Of a DNA stretch of 64,000 nucleotides, positions 22,624-34,435 are shown in pieces. This stretch comes from Vanrija pseudolonga. Its lineage: Eukaryota > Basidiomycota > Tremellomycetes > Trichosporonales > Trichosporonaceae. The DNA lies in contig NC_085852.1 of assembly GCF_020906515.1 (NCBI RefSeq), forward strand, positions 2,790,001-2,854,000. The letters run 5' to 3'. The position numbers and the translations under genes were made by a program. The notes beneath the pieces are model-generated. The model saw only the letters and a program-made list of their open reading frames with translations. It was not told the origin of the DNA and did not search any database. Every line of letters begins with the position of its first letter. Positions within the stretch are counted from its first letter, which is position 1.

Positions 22624-22731
22624 GGTGTCGTATCAGCTCTCGGGGGATGTACAGCCGTAGTAAAGAGAGTGCAATGCGACTTTGCGCAGGTTGAGAACAA
22701 GGGCTTTGTGTGAGATGGAGGTCGAGGGGGC

Positions 22732-22750
22732 GGGGGGGGGGGGGGGGGGG
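22732..22750 (+). repeat. Homopolymer run of 19 G
   Basis: Nineteen consecutive G, flanked by further G-rich sequence, about 110 bp upstream of the zinc-cluster gene start (C-run in that gene's direction). It could form a G-quadruplex or simply be slippage-prone; the exact length may be a sequencing estimate. Confidence 0.8.
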
Positions 22751-22839
22751 CAAGAAAGGCGCGGGGGAAGGGGGCGGGGGAGGAGGGGGTGGGCACAGAA
22801 AGGACGCGATCCCCCAGTTGCCACTTCATCCTTAGTGCA

Positions 22840-22851
22840 AGTCACGTGACT
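22840..22851. promoter_or_regulatory. Perfect 12-bp palindrome AGTCACGTGACT
   Basis: The core TCACGTGA matches the known site of Cbf1-type basic helix-loop-helix factors. It lies 217 bp upstream of the zinc-cluster gene start. Function is inferred from the motif only. Confidence 0.4.
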
Positions 22852-23894
22852 TTGCGCTTCACCGGCTGGGCTCCGCCAAACCGGCAAACCATCATCCGGG
22901 TGGGTAGGGTGCTCGTGTGCGCTGCGCTGACCTCTTGACACTTGCAGAGACTATGGCGGAGGTGAGCAGCATGCGAAGAAGGCGCAAAGGATAAGTACAT
23001 GGGTCCCGTGGGACATGAAGATACCCGGCCATGGCTTTAAGGCTTGGGCCTCCGTGGGGCAACTGGCACTCACTCGGGCCGAGGCACGCCGACTCCTCGG
23101 CACCGCTGTAGCCACACACTTGCGCTGCTGACTGACGGCGCACACACATCTAGGCATGAACGTTTATGGGGTGGACCTGTAGCACCTGTCGCTCCCCTCA
23201 CAACCTTCAGAACAGATCAAGACTTGATCGTTGGATTGAACTTGGGCGCATTTGGCAGCGGGAAGCCCAGTACGCAAGGACCCAGGCCAAGCCCGAAAAG
23301 CCGGCCCACGAACAGTCACGCTACTGAGATCACCAGATCCACTCTCGTCAAGCGGGCACAGCGACAAGACACACATCAGATCCACTCCTTATATACTCTC
23401 CAGCACCGAAAGACACACGCCGTGCATCTCCCGCCCCCTCACAGCCGCCGCGTCGACGCGAACTGGCCACCCGAAAAACCGGAGATACTGCGGAACCAAA
23501 CACGCAATCACGGCTTCTCCTCCAAGCCCGATACCACCCCGCAGCTCACTCCGTCTACGCCGAGGCCGCAGTAGCTGCGCGAGCGGCGTATGTCTTCTCC
23601 GGCCGGAGTAAGGATGGCGCAGTGGCGGGGCTCTGAATGGCCCCGGTAGCCCGGTCACACGAGTAGCGGTGGTGCACCCCGTCCCTGGCCGATGTGTCGG
23701 CCCCGGGCACCGTGTTGTCGGACCCTTCTACCACCAACCTTCTCCAAGCCCAAGGAGCGTCACGAAGTCTGCCCAAGCGCAGTAGACAACGTCGACGGGG
23801 CTTGGAACGCCTTGGCAGTGTAATAAGCTGTCTCTGGGCAGGGTGTGCTCGCGAGCGAGGTAGACGCCGGGATGGCTCGGCGCCGATTTGGGCT

Positions 23895-24057
23895 GATAAC
23901 GGCGCCGAGAGATACGTGGTCCTCAGCATCACAACATCACTCATCACCGGCGCTTACTGTCTCCAACTCGGTCAACCGATAATCTAAACTAACCAGTCGC
24001 ATTGTGACCCATCCAGAACGTCTAATGCGTAGCTTGAAGCTTGTTTCACCGAGATAA
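23895..24057 (+). promoter_or_regulatory. Three GATAA motifs upstream of the Dal5-type permease
   Basis: GATAA occurs at 23895-23899, 23978-23982 and 24053-24057, all on the plus strand, 318-480 bp before the permease start. Nitrogen-catabolite GATA factors bind such sites in fungi, and Dal5-type permeases are classic targets. In DNA this GC-rich fewer than one would be expected in such a span, but the enrichment is modest. Confidence 0.35.
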
Positions 24058-24318
24058 CGGCCAAACACCATTCGCCAGAGCCATGAACTCGGATTTCTCA
24101 GGGAAGACATTCGCCGCATTGGCCCACCTCGTTCCTTGTCTACCACCACTACACACTTCACAATTCTCCTTTCCAGCTCAAGATCTCACAAGAACGAGTC
24201 TTGCCCCCATGGTGCAGGCACCACGGCGCCCCATTGAATCATGCGCAGTCGTTGCGGAGGCCCCGCCGACCGCTGAACGCCGAAGGCGGCGGCACCGAGC
24301 CGCGAACCTTCCTCCAGG

Positions 24319-24325
24319 TATAAAG
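24319..24325 (+). promoter_or_regulatory. TATA box of the Dal5-type permease
   Basis: TATAAAG 50 bp before the ATG at 24375, in an otherwise GC-rich promoter. Confidence 0.5.
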
Positions 24326-24374
24326 CGTCTCTGTCCTCCCTCAGTCTCGAGAGTCTCCCATAGCCACACTCACA

Positions 24375-26548
24375 ATGTCTGACATTCAGAAAGTTGACGT
24401 TGACACCCACGAGGAGGAGGTCGAGGGCATCGCTCCTCGCGGCTTCAAGTTCGCCGACGTGTAGGTACCTTGCATTCCAGGCGTGCTCACCTCGTCCACA
24501 GGTTCAGCCGCTCTGACCACGCCGAGTTCCACAATGAGGCTATTGCCCGTTATGGTGAGGATGGAGCCATTTCCCCCGAGCTGGAGAAGAGAGTCCGCCG
24601 CAAGATCAATAGGGTTATTCTTCCTTGGTGGGTAATTGCCTTCCACTCCGTCAATCACGCGTTAACCCTCTCAGTTTGGGCATTTGCTATGCCTTCTACT
24701 ACATCGGTAGGTGATGATAGGAGGTTGACGTCTCACCTGGTACAGACAAGACTACTCTGAGCTACGCGGCCATCTTTGGTGAGCTTTGTCCATCCTCCTT
24801 GCGGACCTGAAGCTGACTCTGGCAGGAATCAACGCACCGAAGGAGAAGGATGGCCTCGGACTCCACGGGACTCAGTACGCTTGGCTCTCGTCCATCTTCT
24901 ACTGGGTGAGCTATTGGTGCCATCCTAAGCTGACATGCAGGGCTGGCTCGCTTGGTCGATTCCGAGTAACCTCATCATGCAAAAGACACCGGTCACGTCT
25001 TACCTTGGTGAGCTACTGTATCTTGAATGGCGGTAGCTCACACCCAGCCTTCAACATCATGCTCTGGGGTGTCTTCCTCATGGCCCAGGCTGGTGCCCAC
25101 TCCTTTGCAGCTCTCGCTGTCTTCCGCGTGCTCTCGGGTGCCTTTGAGGCGATTGCAGACCCGGCTTTCGTGGGTTCACCGAGTGGACACCGCGCTGACC
25201 CGCCAGATGCTCATCACAAGCATGTGGTACACGACCTCCGAGCAACCAGGTAGGTCTTTTGTGCTGTTTTTGGCTGACACCTGCGCAGCCGCCATCAGCT
25301 TTTGGTACACCTTCAACGGCGTCGGTGTCGGTATTGGCGGTCTAATCGGGTACGGTATTGGACAGATCAAGGGGTCGCTTCCATCGTGGCGCTACGAGTG
25401 AGCTGGACTATGCCCAACCAAGCTCACCCCAGATTCCTCATCGTCGGTGCTGTTTGCTCGGCGTGGTCCATCGCGCTCCTTTTCCTCGTGCCGAATAACC
25501 ACGCCTCGGCGTGGTGGCTCACCCGCGAAGAGCGTCTCGTGGCTGTCGCGCGTCTCCGCCACAACCAGACTGGTATCGCGAACCGCAAGTTCAAGATGGA
25601 CCAGTTTATCGAGTGTATGCTTGACCCGAAGACGTGGTGCTTTTTCTTGATCGGTTTCGTGAGTAGTTGGTCCCAAGGGAAGAGACAGAGACAACTAACT
25701 CCTCAGCTCGGTGCTGTACCGAATGGCGGTAAGCCGCAAGCACGCCAACCGTAGCTGATCTCAGGCATCTCCAACTTCTCGACACTTGTGATCAAGGGCC
25801 TTGGGTGGGTTTCCCGTCGCGGAGTTTGGACTCACACAACAGCTTCGACACTCTTCACACCACGCTCCTCGGCCTTCCCCAAGGTGCCTTCGTCTGCGTC
25901 TGGATCATTTCTGGCGCAGTGCTGAACCACTACCTCCCTCCGAACTCGCGGACTTGGGTTTGCATGTGAGCTTTGTTCGGCCGACGAAAGTGGCTGACGA
26001 CAGGCTCTACATGCTACCCACCATTGGCGGGTCGCTTGGGTTCCTCCTCGCCCCCAAAAACGCTTACGTGGCACGTTTGATCTGCTTCTACCTTACTGGC
26101 TCGTACCAGACGAGTTTTGTGATCAACCTATCAATTATCACGTCCAACACGGCCGGACAAACCAAGAAGATGTTGACGAGTGGGTTGTGGCACAACTGCG
26201 GCGCTAACTACCACAGACGCGCTCATCTGGTTCGGTTCCTGCGTCGGTTCCATTGCCTCTCCGTTCTTTTACAAGGCGTCTCAGGCACCCACTTACCCTC
26301 TCGGGATCGCCAGCATGCTCGCCACCAACATCCTTGAACTCTTGTGCTTTGTCTGGCTGCGGTGGTATCTGATTCGCCAGAACAAGAAGAAGGACGCGGC
26401 TAGAGCTCAGGCACAGTCTGACGTTCCCCACGTCAACGCGACCACGTTCAGCGATCTGACGGATAAGCAGAATCCAAAGTGGGTCGGGTGGCAGCATCCC
26501 GAGTACGGCGAGGCAACTGACGCGGCTAGCTTCCGATACGTGTATTAG
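24375..26548 (+). CDS. MFS permease, Dal5/allantoate (anion:cation symporter) family
   Basis: Fifteen exons, the first 24375-24460 and the last 26217-26548, give 538 residues; every junction keeps frame. The product has about 12 membrane segments and Dal5-family landmarks: CYAFYYIDKTTLSYAAIFG in the first membrane region, LHGTQYAWLSSIFYWGWLAW, VFRVLSGAFEAIADPAF, WYTTSEQP, then the second half with GVPQG-like LGLPQGAFVCVWI and TSNTAGQTKKMLT. Family members import allantoate, ureidosuccinate, nicotinate, vitamins or dipeptides with protons at the plasma membrane; the substrate here is unknown. Four exons are 22-40 nt long. The upstream GATAA sites suggest nitrogen control. Two internal splice sites (at about 24627 and 25805) use GTGGGT donors. 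Confidence 0.92.
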
Positions 26549-27435
26549 GTTTAATCTTGTCGCTATCGTTACGAAGTCCGAAAGCGCGGGCATGAAACTC
26601 GGTGACAGCACGGGTATGACGCTCGGTGCCAAGAACGTGGCGCGGAAATGCAAAGAGGCGTATCGTGTAGGTAGAGAAGTTGCTGTGAATGCCAACAATC
26701 CCTCGGCAGAGACGTGTCGTTGCGGTGTGCTAACCGCCGGCCCAAAGTCACATGACCGGTTGAGGCCATGATGGTCCGGGGTCTGATGAAACGATGGCAG
26801 AGATTGGGTCTCGCTTGAATCGCCGACAGGCTCGTCCGCAGTCAGTGGTGGGTGTGCGTGGCGGGAGCAAAGGGGTAGCCGGTCGCATCGGGGCAGCGAC
26901 ACAGTGGAGTGGGAGAGTGGGTGCGGCGGAGATCATGGAATGGCGATAGGTGTGAGCCAGCGAGCTATCTGGGGGTGATGCCAAGACAGCAGCCAGTGGA
27001 GTGAGATACGTGGGGGTAGCATCGAGCCCACTGGTGTTTCGAGGCACACGCTCCAAGGGCCCTATGTGGTGGTGGGTAAGGTGTTTGCTCCACGTTCCTC
27101 GTGTGGTGGAGTCGTGGCGGCTTGGTGCCTCGCGTCAAAGTGCACCGACGGCGGTTACAGCAGGCGTTTGTCGACCGTCCGTCTGGCCCTGTCGCTTGGC
27201 TGCTGCAGTCGTCGGATATCAAGTCCGCCGCCCCGCGCAGAAGCCGCCGCGAGCCATCCATTGGCGTATCGCGCGGAGCAGCACCGAGTTGGTTGCCCTG
27301 GATAAACTGGGTCTCGGCGCTTAGATGGCACGACGACCCACTTTCAAACTCGGCGCCGACGAGTCTAGAGGGGGACGTTAAAAGCAGCCTGTCTGTGCAC
27401 CCCTGCGCCCCCACATCCCCACGGATCCCCACACC
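26549..27435. other. Intergenic region before the second Mtr-type transporter
   Basis: About 890 bp between two plus-strand genes. There is no TATA box close to the next start; a CCCC/ACAC-rich stretch precedes the ATG. Nothing else is recognised. Confidence 0.45.
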
Positions 27436-29142
27436 ATGACCAGCGACAAGATCACGACAAACGAAAAGCAGGGCGGCGACGTCGAGATCCTCGGCGTCAA
27501 GGAGATGGACGCGGTCGAGGTCGACGCCGTGTTCGGGTTCCAGGGCGAGGGGCATATCCACTACACGTCGATGGGGTGGTGCGTCGCGTGGCCGGCCGGC
27601 GCGGGCGGCGGTGGGAGCATGCTGACGGCCCCAGGGTCCAAGCCGCCATCATCCTCCTCAAGACGCAGGTCGGCCTCGGCGTGCTCGCCATGCCGTCGAT
27701 GCTGCAGATGGTCGGCGCGGTGCCGGGGACGATCAGTGAGTGCCGGCGGAATAGTTACCGTTCAGGGCCGCGCTGTCCGTGCTAACCGCCGAACCCCCCA
27801 GTCATCGTCGGCCTCGGGATCCTCACCACATGGTGCGACTACGTCGTGGGCACGTTCAAGCGCAACCACCCCGAGGTGTACTCTGTCGCCGATGCGGGCT
27901 ACATCATGTTCGGCAACTTTGGCCGCGAGCTGTTCAGCGTCGCATACTGGTGCTTCACTGTCGGTGTGGCGGGCGCAGCGATGGTCGCGATTTCGATCGG
28001 GTTTAATGCGATTACCGACCACGCTACGTGTACCGTTGTCTGGGTCGTCATGGTGAGTGCATGCGAGGGAAGGCGAGGGCCAGACGCAAGTGCATGGAAG
28101 GAGACAAGGCGAGGTTGTGTGGCGAAAAGGCAGTGTGGCGGAAAAGTGGCGTGGCAAACCGACGTGGCACTCGCTCACCATCCTCCTCCGCAGGCCGCCG
28201 CCATCTCTTGTGCCGCTGCATCGATCCAGACGCTCAACAAGATCAGTCTTATTGGATGGGCCGGGGTCGTAGGAATCTTTACAGCTGTGATCATGGTCAC
28301 GATCGCGGTCGGCGTGCAGGAGCGTCCCGCCGCCGCCCCGAAGACCGGGCCTTGGGAGAAGGACACCCACGCGTTCATCAACGCGCCGATCTGGGACGTC
28401 GTCAGCGTGCTCTCTACCGTCCTTTGTGAGTGGATCTGTGCGTCGCCTAGACGCTGCTCACACCACAGTCTCGTACTCTGGCACCCCGGCCTTCTTCGGC
28501 GTCATCTCGGAGATGAAGAAGCCGCAGGACTACAACAAGTCTCTCGCCGTGTGCCAGTTCCTCACGACCGGCCTTTTCACCTCCATCGGCCTGGTGGTGT
28601 ACTTCAAGGCGGGGCAGTACCTCTCCACTCCGGCGCTCGGCTCAGCCGGCGTCCTGATCAAGAAGGTGTCCTACGGCATCGCCCTGCTGGGCCTGTTCGC
28701 GAGCGCGATCCTCTTCGTGCACTGCGCCGCCAAGCTCATCTTCGTGCGCGTCATGCGCAACTCGCCGCACCTGACCGCCTTGACGCCGACGCACTACATC
28801 GTGTGGTTCGGCACGACGGTCACGTGTGCGACACTCGCGTTCATCCTTGCCGAGTCGATCCCGTTCTTCGGCTCGCTCCTCGGCCTGATCGGCGCGCTGT
28901 TCTCCACCCTCATGACGCTGCAGGCCACGGGGTGGATGTGGCTCTTCGACAACTGGCACCGCCGCACTCAGGCCAACCCCGGCTGGGGCTTCTGGCCCAT
29001 GGTCGCGCTCAACGTGTTTGTGATCGTGCTGGGCTTCTTCATCCAGATCACGGGCGTGATTGCTGCTGGCATGGACATCAGGAACCAGTACCGCAAGGGT
29101 GCGGTCGACCGCCCCTTCTCGTGCAAGGACAACTCGAAGTAA
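27436..29142 (+). CDS. Amino-acid transporter, Mtr/AVT type, second paralogue
   Basis: Exons 27436-27578, 27635-27735, 27802-28052, 28194-28425 and 28469-29142 give 466 residues. It belongs to the same family (PF01490) as the gene at 2235-3860 and shares with it TQVGLGVLAMPSM, FKRNHPEVYSVADAGY, ISLIGWAGVVGI, VGVQERPAAAPKTGPWE, SYSGTPAFFGVISEM and a C-terminal SCKDN tail. About 11 membrane segments follow an acidic N-terminus of about 45 residues. None of its four intron positions matches the three of the other copy, so the duplication is probably old. It is likely a neutral or aromatic amino-acid importer; the two copies may differ in substrate or membrane. Confidence 0.93.
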
Positions 29143-30091
29143 GGGGATGTGAGGGGTTGTAGGTGGGGTATATTGTAGACGAGATGAAAGTAGAAGGTCT
29201 TGGTTTGGCATTGTCCGGGTGCACATTCACGCCACACACCGATGCCACACTGGCCGTGCCACCACCGCCCACGGTGCCGTCCTGACCCATTCCAGATCGC
29301 ATTATCAATGGACAACCCCGACCCGAAAGCGTGTTTCAGCGCCTGTTCGACATCCGAATCTCCGACATAACGGGGGCTCAAGGGGATACGAGGAGCCGAG
29401 GAGGGCGATAGCAGCTTGCTAGAGGCCCACGTGCGGAGTGGGCCACGGTGCCCACTGGGGACCGAGTCACAGGAGGCGAGGCGAATGATAGCTTCACGCC
29501 GTTAGACCCCCGTTCGGCACCGTACGCCATGTCAACCACCCATCATCCGAAAGATACCCGTGTCACTGCGTCATTGGCGCCACGCAACCCGAATCTCAGC
29601 GTGTGTAGGACACCGAGCTCTACGAGCGAGGTCACGCGGCGTCACTCGGGAGCAGGTCATCCGCACGCACCGATGCGCGCACTGGGCCCCAGGTGCCCCA
29701 GTTCATGTGATAGCGATATGCTCGTGCGCCGATATACCGGTGAACGGGTATTGTACGCGGGGTGGGCGTGGCTTGCTGGGCGCACCTGGGCCAAGCGGGA
29801 GCCGATGCGGAGTTCCCGGTGGAGGAGGCGAGGCGCCACCTGCCTTGGTTGTTGGTTTCCGCGGAGATCACCCGGATGTCTGGAGCAGCAACCTCGCGTG
29901 GCGTGGCGCTCATGCACCGGATCCTCGCCATCCGAGCCCTCGCCGACGGCGAGACAAGGTGCGGCGCCGAGCGGGCCTCCGTGGGGCCTTGAGCGTCGAT
30001 ATAAGGGCTTGGAGCGCTGTTGATCCTTGGCCCCAAGTCCGAGAGCGCCGACTCGCAGTACTGAACCTCGACTCGCACCACCACCCTCATC
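29143..30091. other. Intergenic region before the fucose-permease-type gene
   Basis: About 950 bp between two plus-strand genes, with a TATA-like TATAAGG at 30000-30006, 86 bp before the next ATG. Open frames in both directions (for example 29448-30023) have no domain or plausible splice extension. Confidence 0.45.
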
Positions 30092-31564
30092 ATGCCGTCC
30101 GGAGCTACTGGCAACGCCACGGCCAACCCGTTCAAGGTTGGCCTCTTCCCCCTGCACTACCGTGAGCCTGCGTTGCCGTCTTGCCGCCCACTAACGACCC
30201 CAGTCACGGCCTTCATCCTCGTCACGACGCTCTTCTTCCTCTGGGGCTTCGCGTACGGCCTGCTCGACGTGCTCAACAAGCACTTCCAGAACGTGCTCAA
30301 CATCACCAAGCTCAAGTCGACGGGGCTGCAGGTGGCATACTTTGGTTTCGGCTACTTCTGCTTCTCGCCCGTGGCCGGCGAGGTGATGAAGCGCAAGGGA
30401 TACAAGTTCACGATCATCATGGGCCTGAGCCTGTACGCGCTCGGGGCGATCATGTTCTGGCCGTGCGCCAAGTTCTCCATGAGCAGCAGCAACAAGGACG
30501 CGGTGTTTGGCGGGTTTGTCGTGTGCACCGGCGTCATTGCGAGCGGGCTCGCGTCGCTCGAAGTCGCGGCCAACTCGTACATCTCCGTCATGCCGCCCGT
30601 GTCCGTGTCGAGCTTCCGCCTGCAGCTCTCGCAGGCGTTCAACGGCGTCGCGCAGTTCGCAGGCCCGTTCATCGCCGCAAAGTACTTCTTCCGCGGGGAG
30701 AACGCAAACAACCTCACAAACGTCCAGTGGGTGTATCTTGCCGTCGCGATCGTCGGCGTCATCGTCGCCCTGCTGTTCCTCTTCACCAAGCTCCCCGAGG
30801 TCGAGGAGGCGGATCTCGTCGCCGACGACACGCAGGAGCGCCGCCCGCTGTGGAAGGAGACTCGCGCCGTCACGGGGTTCATCACCCAGTTCTTCTACGT
30901 CGCGGCCCAGGTCACCATCGGCGCGTTGTTCCTCAACTACACCCACGACGCCGGGTTCGAGGACCACCGCGGCTCCGAGCTGCTCTCGTACGCGCTCATC
31001 CTGTTCACCGTCGGCCGTTTCTTCGGCGTCGTGCTGCTCGCTGTCGTCACTGCCCCCGTCTTGCTCGGCATTTATGCCCTCATCGCCGCGGTCGTCGGGA
31101 TCCTCATCTCGACGCTGCACGGCACCGCCGGCGTCGCAATGGTCATGCTCATCATGTTCTTCGAGTAAGCCGCCCCAGCACTTCCCCCTATCCCCACCTA
31201 ACACGCACCCAGATCAATCATGTTCCCAATCATCTTCGCGCTCGCGACAAAGAACCTCGGGTACAACACGCGCCGCGGCTCGTCCCTGGTGATCATGGGC
31301 ATTGTCGGCGGCGCCGTCTACCCGCCGTGCCAGGCCGCCATCGCCGACAGGTGGAACACGCGCGTGTCGTTCTGGATCATTGTGCCGAACTTTTTGATCA
31401 TCGCCGCGTGGTCAGTCTACATCTGGCACATTGACGGCCGGCACTTCACCACCTCGAGCGAGGCCAAGGCCGTGCGCGACGACAACGAGAGCGGCCGGGG
31501 CGCCGAGGAGGGGTTCGAGGACGTCAAGGCTGGCGCTGAGGTCGAGCATCGTGAGAAGTACTAG
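30092..31564 (+). CDS. MFS transporter, fucose:H+ symporter (FHS) family
   Basis: Exons 30092-30161, 30204-31164 and 31213-31564 give 460 residues. The first membrane segment carries FFLWGFAYGLLDVLNKHFQ, the hallmark of the FucP/FHS family, followed by YFGFGYFCFSPVAGEVMKR, SGLASLEVAANSYISVM and QAFNGVAQFAGPF. Twelve membrane segments are visible, with a charged loop (PEVEEADLVADDTQERR) between the halves and a long hydrophilic C-terminus. Relatives import L-fucose, glucose/galactose or other sugars with protons. The substrate is not clear in fungi; L-fucose or a related plant or animal glycan sugar is a reasonable guess. No catabolic gene for fucose is adjacent. Confidence 0.92.
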
Positions 31565-31695
31565 GGCAGCTGATGGAGGACAAGCGGCGGGGAGTAAGGA
31601 AATGGGTCAGTAGGATGTAGGGTTGATGAAGACTGTTATCGCCACGTCGCGCCACACAATGGAAGGAGCTGCGAAGCTGCCTCTTTCCATCGCAC

Positions 31696-31714
31696 CGGGG
31701 CCGCTTCGGCCCCG
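31696..31714. repeat. Perfect 8-bp GC hairpin
   Basis: CGGGGCCG and its reverse complement are separated by three bases, about 130 bp after the FHS transporter stop. It may lie in the 3' UTR; bacterial-type termination does not apply here. Confidence 0.6.
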
Positions 31715-33968
31715 CCCTGGGCGCACTGGGAGACAAAAGGAGCTCGGCTTGAAGCCTGTCGACGAGGAAGAGGTTCGAACTCTGGCGTGCAGTATACACC
31801 ACCTTAGCAAGGAGGCAACGCCGGCCGTTGGACGCCCCTGGTACACAGTCCGCTGGGCCACGAGGCTGGCGCAGGGAGACGAGTCGCGGATGCTGTGTCA
31901 GAGCATATTGCGCGGTAGTGAGTCTGCAGTGCTTGGGATTGCGGCGAAGATCTTTCGTATGCTTTCGTGGTTGTGAGCTTTGTGTGTGACGGTGTGTGTC
32001 TCGGTGAAGGGCGTAGACGGTTGATTGTAGACAATGCCTGCCTAGCCACTCACCGAAACTACAGTCGCCCACGACACCACCGTACAGTACAGTCCCCAGC
32101 GCCTGGGCTACCCGCGACGCGAGAGGCGACTCGGCGCCGCCGCCAAGAGTCGCGAGCTGCCGAAACGAGGCTTGCCAAGACCGAGGCGACGAGGCGGCGA
32201 GGCGGCGAGGCGACGATTCAGTGCCGTCGCGATCCGCTGCGCCGTGGCTGAGTGTGTGGGTTCTGCGTCGCCGTCTCCAAGTCCATCCGCCGGTGTGATT
32301 CAGTAGACGTAGCTGATACTGGGCTAACTGACGCCTCGTCAACCTCGTAAGCGTCTCGGCCGATGGTACGCGACGCGCCGTCGGACTCGTCCGCAACCAA
32401 CAACACAACGTTGCCCGCTCCGGGACCGGGTCGACGCGGTCCGCCGCCGGCGGTGCAGCCTTGTTGTTGCTGTGCTCCTTTTGTTTGACGCCAACGGCGC
32501 AGCAGCATAGCACAGCGCGCAGCACTTGGCCTAGCAAGCAGGCCTAGAAGCAGCCTGACAAAGCAGCAGGCAGAAGCCACACGAAGCTTGTTTGGCCGCG
32601 CCACGAACCAACCCCGCCGGCTTTGTTCCCACCACTTGCACGCGTGGTCCAAGCCGAGCGACCCGACGAGTTTACCGGTGGCTCGGTCGGTCGGTCGGTG
32701 GCTGCGTCGTCGTCGTCGCCGTCGTCTGGCACCTCTTACACTCCCCCTTCTAGCACCCATTGGAAGAGCAGTGCATACCCCAAACACCCCAAACGCACAG
32801 ACCAGCCAACCCCGATGGAACGCAGCAAGCAGCTCGCCGCAACCACCCACCCACCCATGATGTAACCCGCGATCGTGCGCAAAGTTAAGCAGCGCGCAGT
32901 CCTGAGGATAGCGGCATGTCGGCGAGTTTCATCCGGGCAACGCAGGGTGTTAGGCATGCGGCAGTGGGCAAGCAGCACACGCCGGGACCTGGCTGGCTGG
33001 GCTGGGCTCGACGCGTCAAGCACGATACCTACACCCACGTCCCGACGACGCTCGCTGGGACGCTGGGACGCGCTGGTCCCGAACGCGGCCCGTCGGATGC
33101 GCAGAGTGACTCGCCACCCTTTACCCCTCGATGCCAAGTGGGTGCTACTCGCCTGAGCAGTCCAGATTCGGGTCAGGTGATGGTGCTGGATAAACATGCG
33201 TGCGAGGGGGAGAGCAGAGGACGCGTCGACGCCACCACGCCGGCTAGGCTCGCGGAGCTCGCGGATCCTGTCCGCGAAGAAGGCGGCTGTCGAGACACAG
33301 ACACAGACGCGACTGCGCCTCATCGACGCCAGCGGGCAACACGCGTTTGGGGGTCTTGATGTCTTGTTGACGTTTGCGGACAAGTGGGCGCGGACGGCAT
33401 CGGCATTCGCGGCCAACATGCCAAGGGATGATGATGCCGTTGTCATGCTGTCGCTGTCCTTGTCGCTGTTGCTCCGGCCGATCGGCCAACATCATCAAGC
33501 TCTCACCGCATGACGGCGCATGAGGGCCCCAAAGTCCCACAGTCGCCGCTCCACTGCGTCACCGGTGCCGTTGCCTGTCGTTGCCGCGGGGGTTTACAGT
33601 TTGGGATCGGCGCAGTGCGCATGAAGCATGCGGCATGTCGTCGTTGTGCACAGTGGTTCGGGCGCTTCGGCAACGACAGAGCGACGACGACATGCCCCAC
33701 CCCTCGCATGGCCGGTGGCTTGTGCCGGCCAAAAGGCAATTCCAACCCCAGCCGTGTCATGATGGAGCCCGATGGACAGGGCGGGTGCCGAGAGCGCGCG
33801 GAGGGGAAGAGTCGCGCGACGCGCCGCGCCGCGCCGCCGGTCCTCAGGGTAGCGGGAACGCTGGGTTGGGCAAAATGCAATGAGCGCTGTCCTGACGCTG
33901 GCTGGCGGGCGGCATGGCGCTGGATCTGCAGTGGGGGAACATGGTTCTGCTGGGTTTGGTAGTGTGCG

Positions 33969-34043
33969 GGCAAGGCAGCGAGGAGGGGGAGGAGGAGGTC
34001 GAGGGGGACGAGGAGGACGAGGAGGACAACGACGAGGAGGAAC
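33969..34043 (+). repeat. GAG-rich purine tract
   Basis: A run of GAG/GAC trinucleotides. On the plus strand it would read as a Glu/Asp run and on the minus strand as Leu/Val, which explains long but meaningless open frames around it. Confidence 0.6.
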
Positions 34044-34333
34044 CACAGCGGCGCTCCCCAAACTTGTCGAGCGTTGCCCAGAACCCCTCGGTGTACCCTC
34101 ACGCCCCGCGCTGTCCCCCGCTTCGCCGCTCAATTGCCCATGGAACGTCGGAACCGCGTATGCATAGGGTGGGTGCGTGTGGATGTGTGAGTGGAGCATG
34201 ATGGTATGCATGCGGGCGCGCTGCTCGACGGCCAGAGGAAGCAAGGCACAAAGGGTTCCTGCCCGCAAAACGTTACGTCGTTGAGCCTGTGTTTGTGGAC
34301 GTCGTCGTCTTCGGGAGTGAGGCGGGAAAAGCC

Positions 34334-34340
34334 TATAAAG
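34334..34340 (+). promoter_or_regulatory. TATA box of the secreted lectin gene
   Basis: TATAAAG 96 bp before the ATG at 34436, followed by a CT-rich leader ending in CTCTTCGAA before the start. Confidence 0.5.
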
Positions 34341-34435
34341 AGGCAGCGAGACATGATACACAACCCCCCGTCCATCAATCTCTTCTCAACTCGACCTGAC
34401 ACACCCACGCCCTCACGCACCTTTTCCTCTTCGAA

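Larger units (their letters stand above)
22624..24374. other. Divergent intergenic region, zinc-cluster regulator and Dal5-type permease
   Basis: 1.75 kb shared by two divergent genes. It holds a 19-base G run, a TCACGTGA-type palindrome, three GATAA motifs and a TATA box, listed separately. No coding sequence is supported: open frames such as 23044-23574 lack any domain and splice signals. Confidence 0.5.
31565..34435. other. Largest gene-free gap, 2.9 kb
   Basis: Between the FHS transporter and the lectin gene. I searched both strands for spliced genes, tRNA A/B boxes and element ends and found no convincing gene. It holds a short GC hairpin (31696-31714), GAGGCG-type repeats (about 32188-32216), GGTC tetranucleotides (about 32682-32700), a GAG-rich purine tract (33969-34043) and the TATA box of the lectin. 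Frames of 200-340 codons exist but translate to Arg/Ser/Cys-rich sequence typical of GC-rich noncoding DNA. Confidence 0.5.

Noticed and set aside
31745-31875. tRNA-like sequence on the minus strand (TGGCCCAGCGG resembling an A box, AGTTCGAACC resembling a B box).
   Set aside because: The acceptor-stem halves do not pair and no sensible anticodon arm forms between the boxes.
31524-32537. A 337-codon minus-strand open frame in the large gap.
   Set aside because: It overlaps the end of the FHS transporter and translates to low-information Arg/Ser/His-rich sequence.
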